A stretch of DNA of 26,612 nucleotides, taken from contig JAEZPN010000070.1 in NCBI GenBank assembly GCA_023413645.1, positions 1 through 26,612 of the forward strand, given 5' to 3'. Below are positions 1 through 8,202 of the stretch, in pieces (position 1 is the first letter of the stretch; every line of letters starts with the position of its first letter). Both the position numbers and the translations under genes were made by a program. Source of the DNA: Bacteroidota bacterium (GTDB lineage: Bacteria > Bacteroidota > Bacteroidia > Bacteroidales > Rikenellaceae). The notes beneath the pieces are model-generated. The model did no database searches, had not been told where the DNA came from, and saw only the letters and a list, made by a program, of their open reading frames with translations.

Positions 1-110
1 GCGTGGTAGTGGTGCTTCACAAAAGAACCCACCCAGGGATAGTACTTTAACGTACAGCCCTGGGTGGGTTACTTTTAGAGAAGTGCCGCTAACGCGACAC
101 TATCACAAGA
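1..110 (+). repeat. Hairpin element 0, looser relative of the 125-bp elements, probably cut by the window edge
   Basis: A long imperfect inverted repeat with no coding potential. The core is a 13-bp perfect stem (26-38 with 58-70), then a small internal loop, then GTAC (42-45) pairing with GTAC (52-55) around the loop TTTAAC. Outside the core, 21-25 pairs with 72-76, and 6-18 pairs with 80-93 with one bulge and three G-U pairs. The apex, TAGTACTT...CGTACA, matches that of the element at 118-242. The outer arms differ from the other two copies, but the end TATCACAAG (101-109) resembles their TATCACRACAAA end. It may also terminate sdh transcripts. The left boundary cannot be seen. Confidence 0.6.
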
Positions 111-117
111 AATTCGA

Positions 118-242
118 TTTGTCGTCAGAAGGTTGCAGATACAACGCTCAACAAAAATGCCGTCGATGGGTAGTACTTGGCGTACATCCCATTGACGGCA
201 TTTTTAGTTAGCGGCAGTAGATGTCTGCCTTATCACGACAAA
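118..242 (+). repeat. Hairpin element 1: conserved arms around a variable hairpin
   Basis: This 125-bp element has terminal arms TTTGTCGT (118-125) and ACGACAAA (235-242) that pair perfectly. Inside these, AAG pairs with CTT, GCAGA (135-139) with TCTGC (224-228), and CGCT (145-148) with AGCG (210-213). The centre is a hairpin at 153-205: a 12-bp stem (153-164 with 194-205), a G-U pair (165/193), ATGGG with CCCAT, a 2x2 mismatch, and GTAC/GTAC around TTGGC. It ends 3 bp from the sdhB stop codon, on the downstream side of that gene. The left 32 bp match 8203-8234 at 29 positions, and the right 36 bp match 8293-8328 at 34. The central hairpin does not match in sequence. The A-run and T-run flanking the stem could make it a bidirectional terminator. 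Confidence 0.85.
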
Positions 243-245
243 GCG

Positions 246-989
246 TTAGTCCTTGAGCTTCGCTGCCAAGAACTCACGGTTGAGGCGAGCGATGTGTGCG
301 ATAGAGATTGACTTAGGACACTGTGCCTGGCATGCACCAGTGTTTGTACAGTTACCGAAGCCGAGCTCGTCCATCTTTGCAACCATCGCCTTAGCACGAC
401 GTGCACCCTCTACCTTACCCTGAGGAAGCTTTGCGAGTGAAGATACGCGAGCCGCTACGAACAACATAGCAGAACCGTTCTTACATGTTGCAGCACAAGC
501 ACCACAACCTACGCAAGCTGCAGCGTCCATAGACTCATCTGCATCTGCCTTAGGAATAGGAATAGCGTTACCATCTGGTACAGAGTTAGTACGCACTGAG
601 ATGAAACCACCAGCCTGCAAAATCTTATCGTAAGCACCACGGTCTACAACGAGGTCACGGATTACGGGGAATGCTGCAGAACGCCATGGCTCGATAGTGA
701 TGGTAGAACCATCCTCGAACTTACGCATGTACATCTGGCAAGTTGTTACAGCCTGTGATGGACCGTGTGCGTGGCCGTTGATGTGCATAGAACACATACC
801 GCAGATACCCTCGCGGCAGTCGTGGTCAAATGCTACGGGCTCCTTACCTGCGTGGATAAGGTCATTGTTAAGGATGTCCATCATCTCGAGGAACGATGTG
901 TCCGAAGAGATGTTCTCAACCTTGTAAGTCTCGAACGCACCCTGACTCTTAGCGTCCTTTTGACGCCATATCTTTAATGTAAAATTCAT
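246..989 (-). CDS. sdhB: Succinate dehydrogenase / fumarate reductase iron-sulfur subunit
   Basis: This is the 247-residue electron-transfer subunit that passes electrons between the flavoprotein and the quinone-reactive cytochrome b subunit at the inner face of the membrane. The plant-type [2Fe-2S] site is C58, C63, C66 and C84. The C-terminal ferredoxin domain has C159, C162, C165 and C169, then C214, C220 and C224 followed by Pro, fitting one [4Fe-4S] and one [3Fe-4S] cluster. Length is normal for the family. It is the last gene of sdhC-sdhA-sdhB, 33 bp after sdhA. In anaerobic Bacteroidales the homologous complex usually works as a fumarate reductase, so frdB would be an equally valid name; direction cannot be read from sequence. 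The stop codon lies 3 bp from hairpin element 1. Confidence 0.95.
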   Translation of the reverse strand: MNFTLKIWRQKDAKSQGAFETYKVENISSDTSFLEMMDILNNDLIHAGKEPVAFDHDCREGICGMCSMHINGHAHGPSQAVTTCQMYMRKFEDGSTITIEPWRSAAFPVIRDLVVDRGAYDKILQAGGFISVRTNSVPDGNAIPIPKADADESMDAAACVGCGACAATCKNGSAMLFVAARVSSLAKLPQGKVEGARRAKAMVAKMDELGFGNCTNTGACQAQCPKSISIAHIARLNREFLAAKLKD

Positions 990-1022
990 AGTTTAATCCT
1001 CTTATTAAAGTTCAACGTCAAA

Positions 1023-2969
1023 TTAGTCTTTGTAGTTACGCTGTGCACGGTGTACGAACTCGTAGTCGAGCTGCTCGATAGTCATCTCGGGAACGTTGTC
1101 CATACCCTTGTACTCCCAAACTGCTGCGTATGCGAACTTGTCGTCGTGACGCAAAGCCTCGCCATCCTCAGTCTGGTGCTCAGAGCGGAAGTGACCACCG
1201 CAAGACTCCTCACGGTTCAAAGCGTCACGTGCCATAAGCTCACCCAACTCCAAGAAGTCCTCCAAACGGAGTGCCTTCTCGAGCTCTACGTTGAATGACT
1301 CGTTAGTACCAACGAGCTTGAGGTCTGCGTAGAACTCCTTGCGCAACTTCTGAATCTCTACGATAGCCTTCTCCAAAGACTCCTTTGTACGTGCCATACC
1401 CACGTTGTCCCACATGATGAGACCCAAACGCTTGTGGATATCGTCTACAGACTGGTTACCCTTGATTGCGAACAAACGCTCGATACGTGCGCGAACGCCC
1501 TTCTCTGCCTCATCGAAGGCTGCTGTGTCGGTCTTAACCTTAGGAGCCTGAATCTTCTTTGAGAGGTAGTCACCGATAGTGTAGGGCAATACGAAGTAAC
1601 CGTCAGCAAGACCCTGCATAAGAGCCGAAGCACCAAGACGGTTAGCACCGTGGTCTGAGAAGTTTGCCTCACCGATAGCGTACAAACCAGGGATAGTTGT
1701 CATGAGGTTGTAGTCAACCCAGATACCACCCATTGTGTAGTGTACAGCGGGGAAGATCTGCATAGGCTGCTCGTAGGGGTTAACGTCAGTGATCTCCTCA
1801 TACATATCGAAGAGGTTACCATAACGCTGCTTGATAGTCTCCTTACCCAAGCGCTCGATAGCTGTCTTGAAGTCGAGGAATACTGCCAAACCTGTCTCGT
1901 TAACACCAAAGCCAGCGTCGCAACGCTCCTTAGCTGCGCGTGATGCTACGTCACGAGGTACGAGGTTACCGAACGCAGGGTAACGACGCTCCAAGTAGTA
2001 GTCACGATCTGCCTCAGCGATATCTGAAGGTTTCTTAGTACCCTTACGGATAGCCTCTACGTCCTCCATCTTCTTGGGAACCCAGATACGACCATCGTTA
2101 CGCAATGACTCAGACATCAAAGTCAACTTAGACTGCTGAGTACCGTGTACGGGGATACATGTGGGGTGAATCTGTGTGAAGCAGGGGTTAGCGAAACCAG
2201 CACCCTTACGGTAGCACTGGAATGCAGCTGAACCGTTAGAAGCCATAGCGTTAGTTGAGAGGAAGAATACGTTACCGTAGCCACCAGTTGCAATAACAAC
2301 AGCGTGAGCACCGTGACGCTCAATCTCACCAGTTACGAGGTTACGTGCGATGATACCGCAAGCCTCACCGTTCTCAATAACAACATCCAACATCTCGTGA
2401 CGAGGATATGACTTCACTGAACCTGCAGCGATCTCCTTGTTCAATGCAGCGTATGCACCCAAGAGGAGCTGCTGACCGGTCTGACCACGAGCATAGAATG
2501 TACGAGATACCTGAGCACCACCGAATGAACGGTTAGCCAACAAGCCGCCGTACTCACGTGCGAAAGGTACACCCTGAGCTACACACTGGTCAATAATGAG
2601 GTTAGATACCTCAGCAAGACGATATACGTTAGCCTCACGAGCACGATAGTCACCACCCTTGATTGTATCGTAGAAGAGACGATAGATAGAGTCGTTGTCG
2701 TTCTGATAGTTCTTAGCAGCGTTGATACCACCCTGTGCAGCGATAGAGTGTGCACGACGTGGTGAATCAGAGATGCAGAAAATCTTTACGTTGTAGCCAA
2801 GCTCACCGAGTGAAGCAGCTGCAGAAGCGCCACCAAGACCGGTACCTACAACGATGATGTCCAACTTACGCTTATTAGCAGGGCTGACAACCTTGATAGC
2901 TGCCTTATGGTTGCTCCACTTCTGGGCCAACTCACCTGCTGGAGTCTTAGCATCTAATTTATAAGCCAT
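1023..2969 (-). CDS. sdhA: Succinate dehydrogenase / fumarate reductase flavoprotein subunit
   Basis: This 648-residue catalytic subunit interconverts succinate and fumarate using covalently bound FAD. The dinucleotide-binding motif GTGLGG is at residues 42-47. The FAD-attachment segment [11 protein letters not shown] has its histidine at residue 74. Further on are family segments typical of the substrate and capping domains, such as [17 protein letters not shown] and [10 protein letters not shown]. The length, longer than the proteobacterial SdhA (about 590), fits the Wolinella/Bacteroides-type enzyme with a di-heme cytochrome b. It lies between sdhC and sdhB on the same strand with short gaps (38 and 33 bp) and no terminator, so the three are almost certainly one transcript. 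Confidence 0.96.
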   Translation of the reverse strand: MAYKLDAKTPAGELAQKWSNHKAAIKVVSPANKRKLDIIVVGTGLGGASAAASLGELGYNVKIFCISDSPRRAHSIAAQGGINAAKNYQNDNDSIYRLFYDTIKGGDYRAREANVYRLAEVSNLIIDQCVAQGVPFAREYGGLLANRSFGGAQVSRTFYARGQTGQQLLLGAYAALNKEIAAGSVKSYPRHEMLDVVIENGEACGIIARNLVTGEIERHGAHAVVIATGGYGNVFFLSTNAMASNGSAAFQCYRKGAGFANPCFTQIHPTCIPVHGTQQSKLTLMSESLRNDGRIWVPKKMEDVEAIRKGTKKPSDIAEADRDYYLERRYPAFGNLVPRDVASRAAKERCDAGFGVNETGLAVFLDFKTAIERLGKETIKQRYGNLFDMYEEITDVNPYEQPMQIFPAVHYTMGGIWVDYNLMTTIPGLYAIGEANFSDHGANRLGASALMQGLADGYFVLPYTIGDYLSKKIQAPKVKTDTAAFDEAEKGVRARIERLFAIKGNQSVDDIHKRLGLIMWDNVGMARTKESLEKAIVEIQKLRKEFYADLKLVGTNESFNVELEKALRLEDFLELGELMARDALNREESCGGHFRSEHQTEDGEALRHDDKFAYAAVWEYKGMDNVPEMTIEQLDYEFVHRAQRNYKD

Positions 2970-3007
2970 AATATATTTGTGTTTTTATTGTTTTCGACCA
3001 TTGTAGA

Positions 3008-3838
3008 TTAGTTCTCATCCTGAGTAGAATCCTCAGCACCATCCTCAGCAACGTAGTCAACTACATTATCAGACTCATCTGTCTCAGTCTCAGTAGATTC
3101 TGCATTGATAGCAACTGGCTCGATAGGAAGTTTCTCCTCAGTCTCAAGCTTCTGACCCTTAACATAGCAGAATACCGCAACAGTTGCAAAGCCCAAAAGG
3201 ATAAGAGTAGAAATAACGTTAGAAGCGAACTTCAAGCGAGGATACCATGTGTCATTTGCAGCACCAATACTCTGGAACATAGACCATACACCGTGTGTGA
3301 GGTGGAACCACAAAGCTACGAACCATACGATGTAGATAGCTACAACCCACCACTGTGAGAATGTGTACATCATGATTGCAGCACCGTCGTGTACTGAAAC
3401 CTCTGCACCACCAAGTATTACATTCTCCTTATCCATAAGCTCCTGGAACTGCATGTTTGACCAGAAGTGAACAAGGTGGAGGCCAAGACCAAGAACTACG
3501 ATGATACCCAAAACGAGCATGTTCTTAGAAGCCCAGCTTACGCCCTTCTCCTTAACAGTTACAGCGTAGCGCTGCTTACCACGAGCACGATAGTTGTCGA
3601 GGTTAAGGATGAATGCGTACACGAAGTGGATAAGCACCAACGCTGCCAAACCTACTGTAGCAACGAGAGCATACCAGTTAGCGCCAAGGAACTTACAGAT
3701 CATGTTGTAACCCTCGGGGCTGAACAACATTGTGAGGTTCATTGACATGTGGAAAAGAATAAAGAATACGAGGCCAAAGCCAGTAAGGCTCATTACGACC
3801 TTCTTTCCCACTGATGATTTAGTTAGAAAACAACTCAT
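3008..3838 (-). CDS. sdhC: Succinate dehydrogenase / fumarate reductase di-heme cytochrome b subunit, with acidic tail
   Basis: This 276-residue membrane anchor carries two b hemes and the menaquinone site. Five hydrophobic segments are visible, roughly at residues 15-38, 56-80, 104-125, 155-180 and 205-226. Candidate axial heme ligands are H30, H71, H121 or H124, and H179 or H182, the pattern expected of the single-subunit di-heme type. Residues 231-276 form a strongly acidic, Glu/Asp/Ser/Thr-rich tail that follows the last membrane segment. I believe this tail is longer than in most relatives, but that needs an alignment. It is the first gene of the sdhCAB operon, with a promoter-like sequence about 100 bp upstream. 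Confidence 0.94.
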   Translation of the reverse strand: MSCFLTKSSVGKKVVMSLTGFGLVFFILFHMSMNLTMLFSPEGYNMICKFLGANWYALVATVGLAALVLIHFVYAFILNLDNYRARGKQRYAVTVKEKGVSWASKNMLVLGIIVVLGLGLHLVHFWSNMQFQELMDKENVILGGAEVSVHDGAAIMMYTFSQWWVVAIYIVWFVALWFHLTHGVWSMFQSIGAANDTWYPRLKFASNVISTLILLGFATVAVFCYVKGQKLETEEKLPIEPVAINAESTETETDESDNVVDYVAEDGAEDSTQDEN

Positions 3839-3933
3839 AGTGTAAAAAAATTAATTATATTTGTAAATAGTTTTGTCGTTTACTGTGCTACACAATAGCA
3901 CCCACCGCAGTATAAACACGGCAAATGCTTTTG

Positions 3934-3964
3934 CAAAGATAAGAAATGTTTGCATAATAGCAAT
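3934..3964 (-). promoter_or_regulatory. Predicted promoter of sdhCAB
   Basis: On the minus strand TATCTTTG (complement of 3934-3941) matches the Bacteroidota -7 consensus TAnnTTTG. ATTG (complement of 3961-3964) lies exactly 19 bp upstream, where TTTG is expected. This would give a leader of about 90 nt before sdhC. Confidence 0.55.
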
Positions 3965-4054
3965 ACCAAAATGCACTTTTTACACGTTAAAAATGGTACA
4001 TTTCAACCAATATTAGTTTATAAATATAGGTAACAAGCTAATTATATCGCAATT

Positions 4055-4591
4055 ATGGAGGATAAGAAGAGTATAAGAGCCGAAGTGCGTCGCCGCATAA
4101 AACTACTCGCGGAGGAGGAAAAACAGAGTAGTGCTGCTGCGATTTTTGCTAAAGTGGAGGCTACCGAAGCCTTTGCTAAGGCCGAGTGCGTGGCATTGTT
4201 TGTGGCGATGTGGGACGAGGTGCCCACCACCGAGACGCTGGAGCGCTGGCGTGGTTTGGGTAAGCGTGTTGTTGTGCCACGCGTCGAGGGCGACATCATG
4301 CGCTACTACGACTACCACCCCGACAAGATGACCGTAGGAGCCTTTGGCATTATCGAACCCACAGGCGACAAGGAGGTAGAGGCCGAGATAATCGACCTTA
4401 TGATAGTTCCTGCGCGCGCCTTTACTCCCAATGGCGACCGCATGGGTCGTGGCGGTGGCTTTTACGACAAATATATGGCACTACCAGACTTCCATGCAGT
4501 GAAGTATGGTGTGGCCTTTGGTTGCCAGATATTCGCCACACTCCCTACCGACCCACATGACATCGCCGTAGATGCGGTATTCACAGAGTAA
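4055..4591 (+). CDS. 5-formyltetrahydrofolate cyclo-ligase family protein
   Basis: A 178-residue protein of the 5-FTHF cyclo-ligase (MTHFS/YgfA) family, which converts 5-formyl-THF to 5,10-methenyl-THF using ATP in the cytoplasm. The family signature is the glycine-rich stretch NGDRMGRGGGFYDKYM at about residues 126-141, where the nucleotide and substrate phosphate are bound, followed by the typical VAFGCQ and LPTDPHD segments near the C terminus. The N terminus, with a K/R-rich helix starting KKSIRAEVRRR, also fits. It stands alone on the plus strand between the divergent sdhCAB operon and the convergent phosphohexomutase gene, and is followed by a strong bidirectional terminator. Confidence 0.92.
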   Translation: MEDKKSIRAEVRRRIKLLAEEEKQSSAAAIFAKVEATEAFAKAECVALFVAMWDEVPTTETLERWRGLGKRVVVPRVEGDIMRYYDYHPDKMTVGAFGIIEPTGDKEVEAEIIDLMIVPARAFTPNGDRMGRGGGFYDKYMALPDFHAVKYGVAFGCQIFATLPTDPHDIAVDAVFTE

Positions 4592-4597
4592 AAACAA

Positions 4598-4625
4598 AAC
4601 GGGGCTGCACGTGTGCAACCCCGTT
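4598..4625. terminator. Bidirectional terminator between the folate cyclo-ligase and phosphohexomutase genes
   Basis: AACGGGG (4598-4604) pairs with CCCCGTT (4619-4625), and TGCAC (4606-4610) with GTGCA (4613-4617), around a 2-nt loop. A-rich sequence lies to the left and a T-run (4628-4633) to the right, so it can act on both converging genes. Confidence 0.8.
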
Positions 4626-4647
4626 CTCTTTTTGTCGAGCTACCCTA

Positions 4648-6393
4648 TTAGAGGTTAAGCTCCTTTGCAATATCCTCGAGCTTCTTGTCGAGCGCTGCCA
4701 AAGTCTCGTCGAACTTATCAACAGACTCCAACTTAGCCTTCACACCGAAGTAGAACTTAATCTTAGGTTCTGTACCTGAAGGACGTACCGATACCTTTGT
4801 GCCATCCTCAGTAATCCACTGCAATACGTTACTCTTCTCGTCGATGCCCTCGATAGGTCTCTTCTCACCTGTACGTACATCAAGCTCCTCGAGTGTCTTA
4901 TAGTCGAGAATCTTAACAACGGGTGAGCCGAGGATTGCTGTAGGAGGTGTCTGGCGGTAGTCAACCATCATCTGCTGAATCTCTGCAGCGCCATCCTTAC
5001 CCTTGCGTACCACGTTCACCAAGCCCTCGCGGAAGAAACCATACTTAACATAGAGCTGCTGCAACCACTCATAGAGTGTGATGCCCATAGTGTCGCGTGC
5101 CCATGCTGCAGCCTCAGCTACGAGGGTGATAGCTGCAACGCCATCCTTGTCGCGTACGAAGTCGCCAGGCAAGTAACCGAATGACTCCTCACCACCGCCG
5201 ATATACTTAGTCAAACCCTCCTGCTCGCGGATGATCTTTGCGATATACTTGAAGCCTGTGAGACAGTTGTAGCACTTAACGCCGAAGTGCTCAGCTACTG
5301 CATCAGGCATCATAGATGTCACGATAGTCTTAACGACGAACTCCTTACCGGTAATCTTGCCGAGCTCTGCCCAACGTGTGAGCTGGTAGCACATAAGGAG
5401 TACGAGGGTCTGGTTACCATTCAACAATACGTAGTCACCCTTACCTGTGCGGAGTGCTACACCGAGACGGTCAGCATCGGGATCTGTAGCCATTGCGAAG
5501 TCTGCACCCTCCTTCTCTGCGCGCTCAATAGCCATAGCCATAGTCTTACGCTCCTCGGGGTTGGGCGATGCTACGGTTGGGAAGTTACCGTCGAGCACCA
5601 TCTGCTCCTCTACACATATAATATTATTGAAGCCGTAGTTGCGCAATGACTGTGGAACGAGCTTCACACCTGCGCCATGCAAAGGTGTATAGACAATCTT
5701 CATATCGTTGTACTTAGCCACTGACTCGGGTGAGAGTGAGAGAGCCTTGATGGCAGCCAAATACTTCTGGTCGAACTCATCACCGAGGATGTGGATATTC
5801 TCGGCATTTTTACCAGTGAGAACCTGATTTACATCAGTCACCTTCTGTACCTCTGCGATGATGTTTACATCGTGGGGCGATGTAACCTGTGAACCATCGT
5901 TCCAGTATGCCTTATAGCCGTTGTACTCCTTAGGGTTGTGAGATGCTGTAACCATAACACCCGACTGGCAACCGAGCTCGCGGATTGCGAACGATAGCTC
6001 GGGAGTAGGACGGAGTGCATCAAAGAGATATACGATGAAACCGTTAGATGCGAAGATGTCTGCCACACGCTCAGCGAACATACGTGAGTTGTTACGGCTG
6101 TCGTGAGAGATAGCAACCTTGATCTCCTCGCCTGCGAAGTTGAGCTTAAGATAGTTTGCAAGTCCCTGAGTAGCAGCACCTACAGTGTAGATGTTCATGC
6201 GGTTAGTACCTACACCCATGATACCACGCAAGCCACCAGTACCAAACTCGAGATCCTTGTAGAAGCTCTCAACAAGCTCATTATGATTGTTCTCCATCAA
6301 GAAGCGAACCTCCTGCTTAGTTGCCTCGTCGTAGTTACCGTCGAGCCACGCCTGTGCTTTCGACGCTACCAACTTATCCAAATCGTTTGTCAT
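4648..6393 (-). CDS. Phosphoglucomutase / phosphomannomutase (alpha-D-phosphohexomutase family)
   Basis: This 581-residue enzyme interconverts hexose 1-phosphates and 6-phosphates, supplying glycolysis and sugar-nucleotide synthesis. The four-domain family layout is visible: an N-terminal FGTGGLRG segment (50-57), the catalytic serine loop VTASHNPKEYNGYKAYW with the phospho-serine at S151, the metal-binding loop DPDADRLG (D304, D306, D308), the sugar-selecting loop GGGEESFGY near residue 400, and the C-terminal phosphate-binding loop RPSGTEPK. The length matches the long PgcA/PGM2-like branch common in Firmicutes and Bacteroidota. Whether glucose or mannose is preferred cannot be decided from sequence. 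It is monocistronic and divergent from dnaA. Confidence 0.94.
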   Translation of the reverse strand: MTNDLDKLVASKAQAWLDGNYDEATKQEVRFLMENNHNELVESFYKDLEFGTGGLRGIMGVGTNRMNIYTVGAATQGLANYLKLNFAGEEIKVAISHDSRNNSRMFAERVADIFASNGFIVYLFDALRPTPELSFAIRELGCQSGVMVTASHNPKEYNGYKAYWNDGSQVTSPHDVNIIAEVQKVTDVNQVLTGKNAENIHILGDEFDQKYLAAIKALSLSPESVAKYNDMKIVYTPLHGAGVKLVPQSLRNYGFNNIICVEEQMVLDGNFPTVASPNPEERKTMAMAIERAEKEGADFAMATDPDADRLGVALRTGKGDYVLLNGNQTLVLLMCYQLTRWAELGKITGKEFVVKTIVTSMMPDAVAEHFGVKCYNCLTGFKYIAKIIREQEGLTKYIGGGEESFGYLPGDFVRDKDGVAAITLVAEAAAWARDTMGITLYEWLQQLYVKYGFFREGLVNVVRKGKDGAAEIQQMMVDYRQTPPTAILGSPVVKILDYKTLEELDVRTGEKRPIEGIDEKSNVLQWITEDGTKVSVRPSGTEPKIKFYFGVKAKLESVDKFDETLAALDKKLEDIAKELNL

Positions 6394-6448
6394 AGTGCTA
6401 TTAGTTATATTTATAGATTATTGTTTGTCGAGCAAAAAATCCGATATG

Positions 6449-6456
6449 CAAATATA
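6449..6456 (-). promoter_or_regulatory. -7 element of the phosphohexomutase promoter
   Basis: TATATTTG on the minus strand (complement of 6449-6456) fits TAnnTTTG. A clear -33 TTTG at the right distance was not found. The start codon is about 55 bp downstream. Confidence 0.45.
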
Positions 6457-6577
6457 CAAAAAATTATTGAAACTCTACTATATCAGCGCATTAAATTTTC
6501 TTGCAAAAATTACACCCTGGATGCCTTACTAAAAAAATCGAATTTTGCAACTCTTTTTCGAGTTTATTTTAATAAAA

Positions 6578-6586
6578 TTATCCACA
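6578..6586 (+). promoter_or_regulatory. DnaA box overlapping the dnaA promoter
   Basis: TTATCCACA is an exact match to the consensus DnaA binding site. Its last two bases overlap CATCTTTG (6585-6592), a one-mismatch version of the Bacteroidota -7 element that probably drives dnaA. DnaA binding here would cover the promoter, consistent with the autorepression known in other bacteria. Confidence 0.65.
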
Positions 6587-6737
6587 TCTTTGCAGTGTCG
6601 AAAACGGTTTAATTGTCCCCGACAAATCGAGGCCGGTTTTAGCAAACCAAAAGATAAAAACGTAACTAATTGAAGCAGAGCATTTGAACTGTTTCAGGGG
6701 AGTTATCGCCCCATAAAGATAAGAGGAAAAGAACGTG

Positions 6738-8141
6738 ATGACGCATACGGACACATACACTAAAGTGTGGCAAGACTGTCTTGACAGACTCCAACTCACA
6801 ATCACCGAGGAGGAGTATGTTAAGTGGTTTAAGCCCATCCGTCCTATCGGGTTTGATGGCTCAAACCTCCGCTTGCGTGTACCCAACGAGAGCTTCGTTG
6901 TAAACATCGAGAAACTCTTCCTCTCACGCCTCAAGCCCATCATCATGGAGCTATATGGCGCTGATACTCAGCTTCATTACGCCGTACCTCGTGAGGTGCG
7001 CCCACAACAGGTGGAGACTACCGCAACGGCAGTTCCCGAGTTTGCGCGCCCCATTGACACTGCAAAGATAAAAAATCCTTTTGCATTACCAGGTCTCCGA
7101 CGCATAGTAATTGACCCACAGCTCAACTTAAACTACACTTTCGACAACCATATCGAGGGTGAGTGCAACCGCTTGGCACGCTCTGCGGGTATGGCCGTGG
7201 CAGTATCTCCCGGTAGCACTGCATTCAACCCATTATATATATATGGTGACTCAGGTTTGGGTAAGACACACATCGCCCAGGCTATCGGTCATGAGGTGCG
7301 TCAGCGTCACCCCGAGTTGCAGGTGTTGTACGTCTCAATGAACAAGTTCCAGGCGCAGTTCCAGACAGCCTACAAAAATGGCGAGATCACAGACTTCATC
7401 CACTTCTACCAGATGGTCGATGTCTTGATTATCGACGACATCCAGGAGCTTACGGGTAAGACAGGTACACAGAACGTATTCTTCAATATCTTCAACCACC
7501 TTCAGCTTGCAGGCAAGCAACTCATCCTTACTTCGGATAAGCCACCCGTGGAGCTCAAGGATATTGAGCAGCGACTACTCACACGTTTCAAGTGGGGTCT
7601 CTCAGCACAGTTGAACGTTCCCGACTACGAGACAAAGGTTAAGATTATCCGTGCTAAGGCGCAGCGCCTCGGCACAAACATCCCTGAGGATGTGGTGACA
7701 TACCTCGCGGAGAACATATCGGCTAACGTGCGTGAGATTGAGGGTGCGCTGTCATCGCTAATTGCTAACGCTTCGTTCCTCGGTCGCAAGATCACAATCT
7801 CGCTCGCTAAGGATATCTTGAAGGTATACGTCAAGCTCACACAGCGCGAGATTACCATCGACCACATCGTGAAGGTTGTCTGCGAGTACTACGACATCGA
7901 GCTCGACACCTTTAACTCAACAAAGCGTACACGCGATGTAGCGCAGGCACGCCAGGTGGCAATGTTCCTCGCAAAGCAGCACACCAAGGCTCCGCTCACG
8001 GTTATCGGCTCATCAATCGGCGGTCGTAACCACGCTACGGTGCTCCACTCATGCAAGGCAGTGGCGGACATGATGGATACCGACAAGGCTTTCAAGGCAC
8101 AGATTGAGGAGATTGAGAAGATAGTACTCAATAAAAATTAA
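6738..8141 (+). CDS. dnaA: Chromosomal replication initiator protein DnaA
   Basis: This 467-residue AAA+ ATPase opens the replication origin. Domain I is at about 1-85 (VWQDCLDRLQ...). A short linker follows to about 115. The AAA+ core has Walker A GDSGLGKT (170-177) and Walker B LIIDDIQ (230-236). The C-terminal DNA-binding domain ends in the DnaA signature, here GGRNHATVLHSC, near residues 425-440. I chose the ATG at 6738; a GTG directly before it (6735) would add one residue. The upstream DnaA box suggests autoregulation. It converges on mutS, with a terminator and hairpin element 2 between them. Confidence 0.97.
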   Translation: MTHTDTYTKVWQDCLDRLQLTITEEEYVKWFKPIRPIGFDGSNLRLRVPNESFVVNIEKLFLSRLKPIIMELYGADTQLHYAVPREVRPQQVETTATAVPEFARPIDTAKIKNPFALPGLRRIVIDPQLNLNYTFDNHIEGECNRLARSAGMAVAVSPGSTAFNPLYIYGDSGLGKTHIAQAIGHEVRQRHPELQVLYVSMNKFQAQFQTAYKNGEITDFIHFYQMVDVLIIDDIQELTGKTGTQNVFFNIFNHLQLAGKQLILTSDKPPVELKDIEQRLLTRFKWGLSAQLNVPDYETKVKIIRAKAQRLGTNIPEDVVTYLAENISANVREIEGALSSLIANASFLGRKITISLAKDILKVYVKLTQREITIDHIVKVVCEYYDIELDTFNSTKRTRDVAQARQVAMFLAKQHTKAPLTVIGSSIGGRNHATVLHSCKAVADMMDTDKAFKAQIEEIEKIVLNKN

Positions 8142-8145
8142 TAAA

Positions 8146-8176
8146 AGGGGTGGCTAAAAGTAATTTAGCTACCCTT
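8146..8176 (+). terminator. dnaA terminator-like hairpin
   Basis: GCTAAA (8153-8158) pairs with TTTAGC (8164-8169), and the stem continues outward through a G-U pair and GGGT/ACCC. The T-rich tail is interrupted (TTAATTCTTCATT), so termination may be moderate. Confidence 0.65.
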
Positions 8177-8202
8177 AATTCTTCATTATGCTGAGTGGTT
8201 AA

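Larger units (their letters stand above)
6394..6737. other. AT-rich divergent intergenic region between the phosphohexomutase gene and dnaA
   Basis: About 340 bp without a gene. It holds a -7-like element for the minus-strand phosphohexomutase gene, a very AT-rich stretch (about 6430-6580), a perfect DnaA box overlapping the likely dnaA promoter, and a dnaA leader of about 135 nt with a short GGGG/CCCC hairpin (around 6700-6713). I see only one perfect DnaA box, so an origin of replication is possible but not shown. Confidence 0.7.

Noticed and set aside
118..242. Integron attC site
   Set aside because: GCTCAAC next to the hairpin fits the RYYYAAC box, but the partner GTTAGCG does not fit GTTRRRY, the second copy lacks the box, and no integrase or cassette array is present.
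118..242. Retron msr-msd
   Set aside because: Paired ends and a variable long hairpin are reminiscent of one, but there is no reverse transcriptase in the window and no clear branching guanosine context.
697..977. Plus-strand open frames inside sdhB
   Set aside because: They lie antisense to a well-supported gene and their translations show no recognisable domain; the same holds for the other antisense frames throughout the window.
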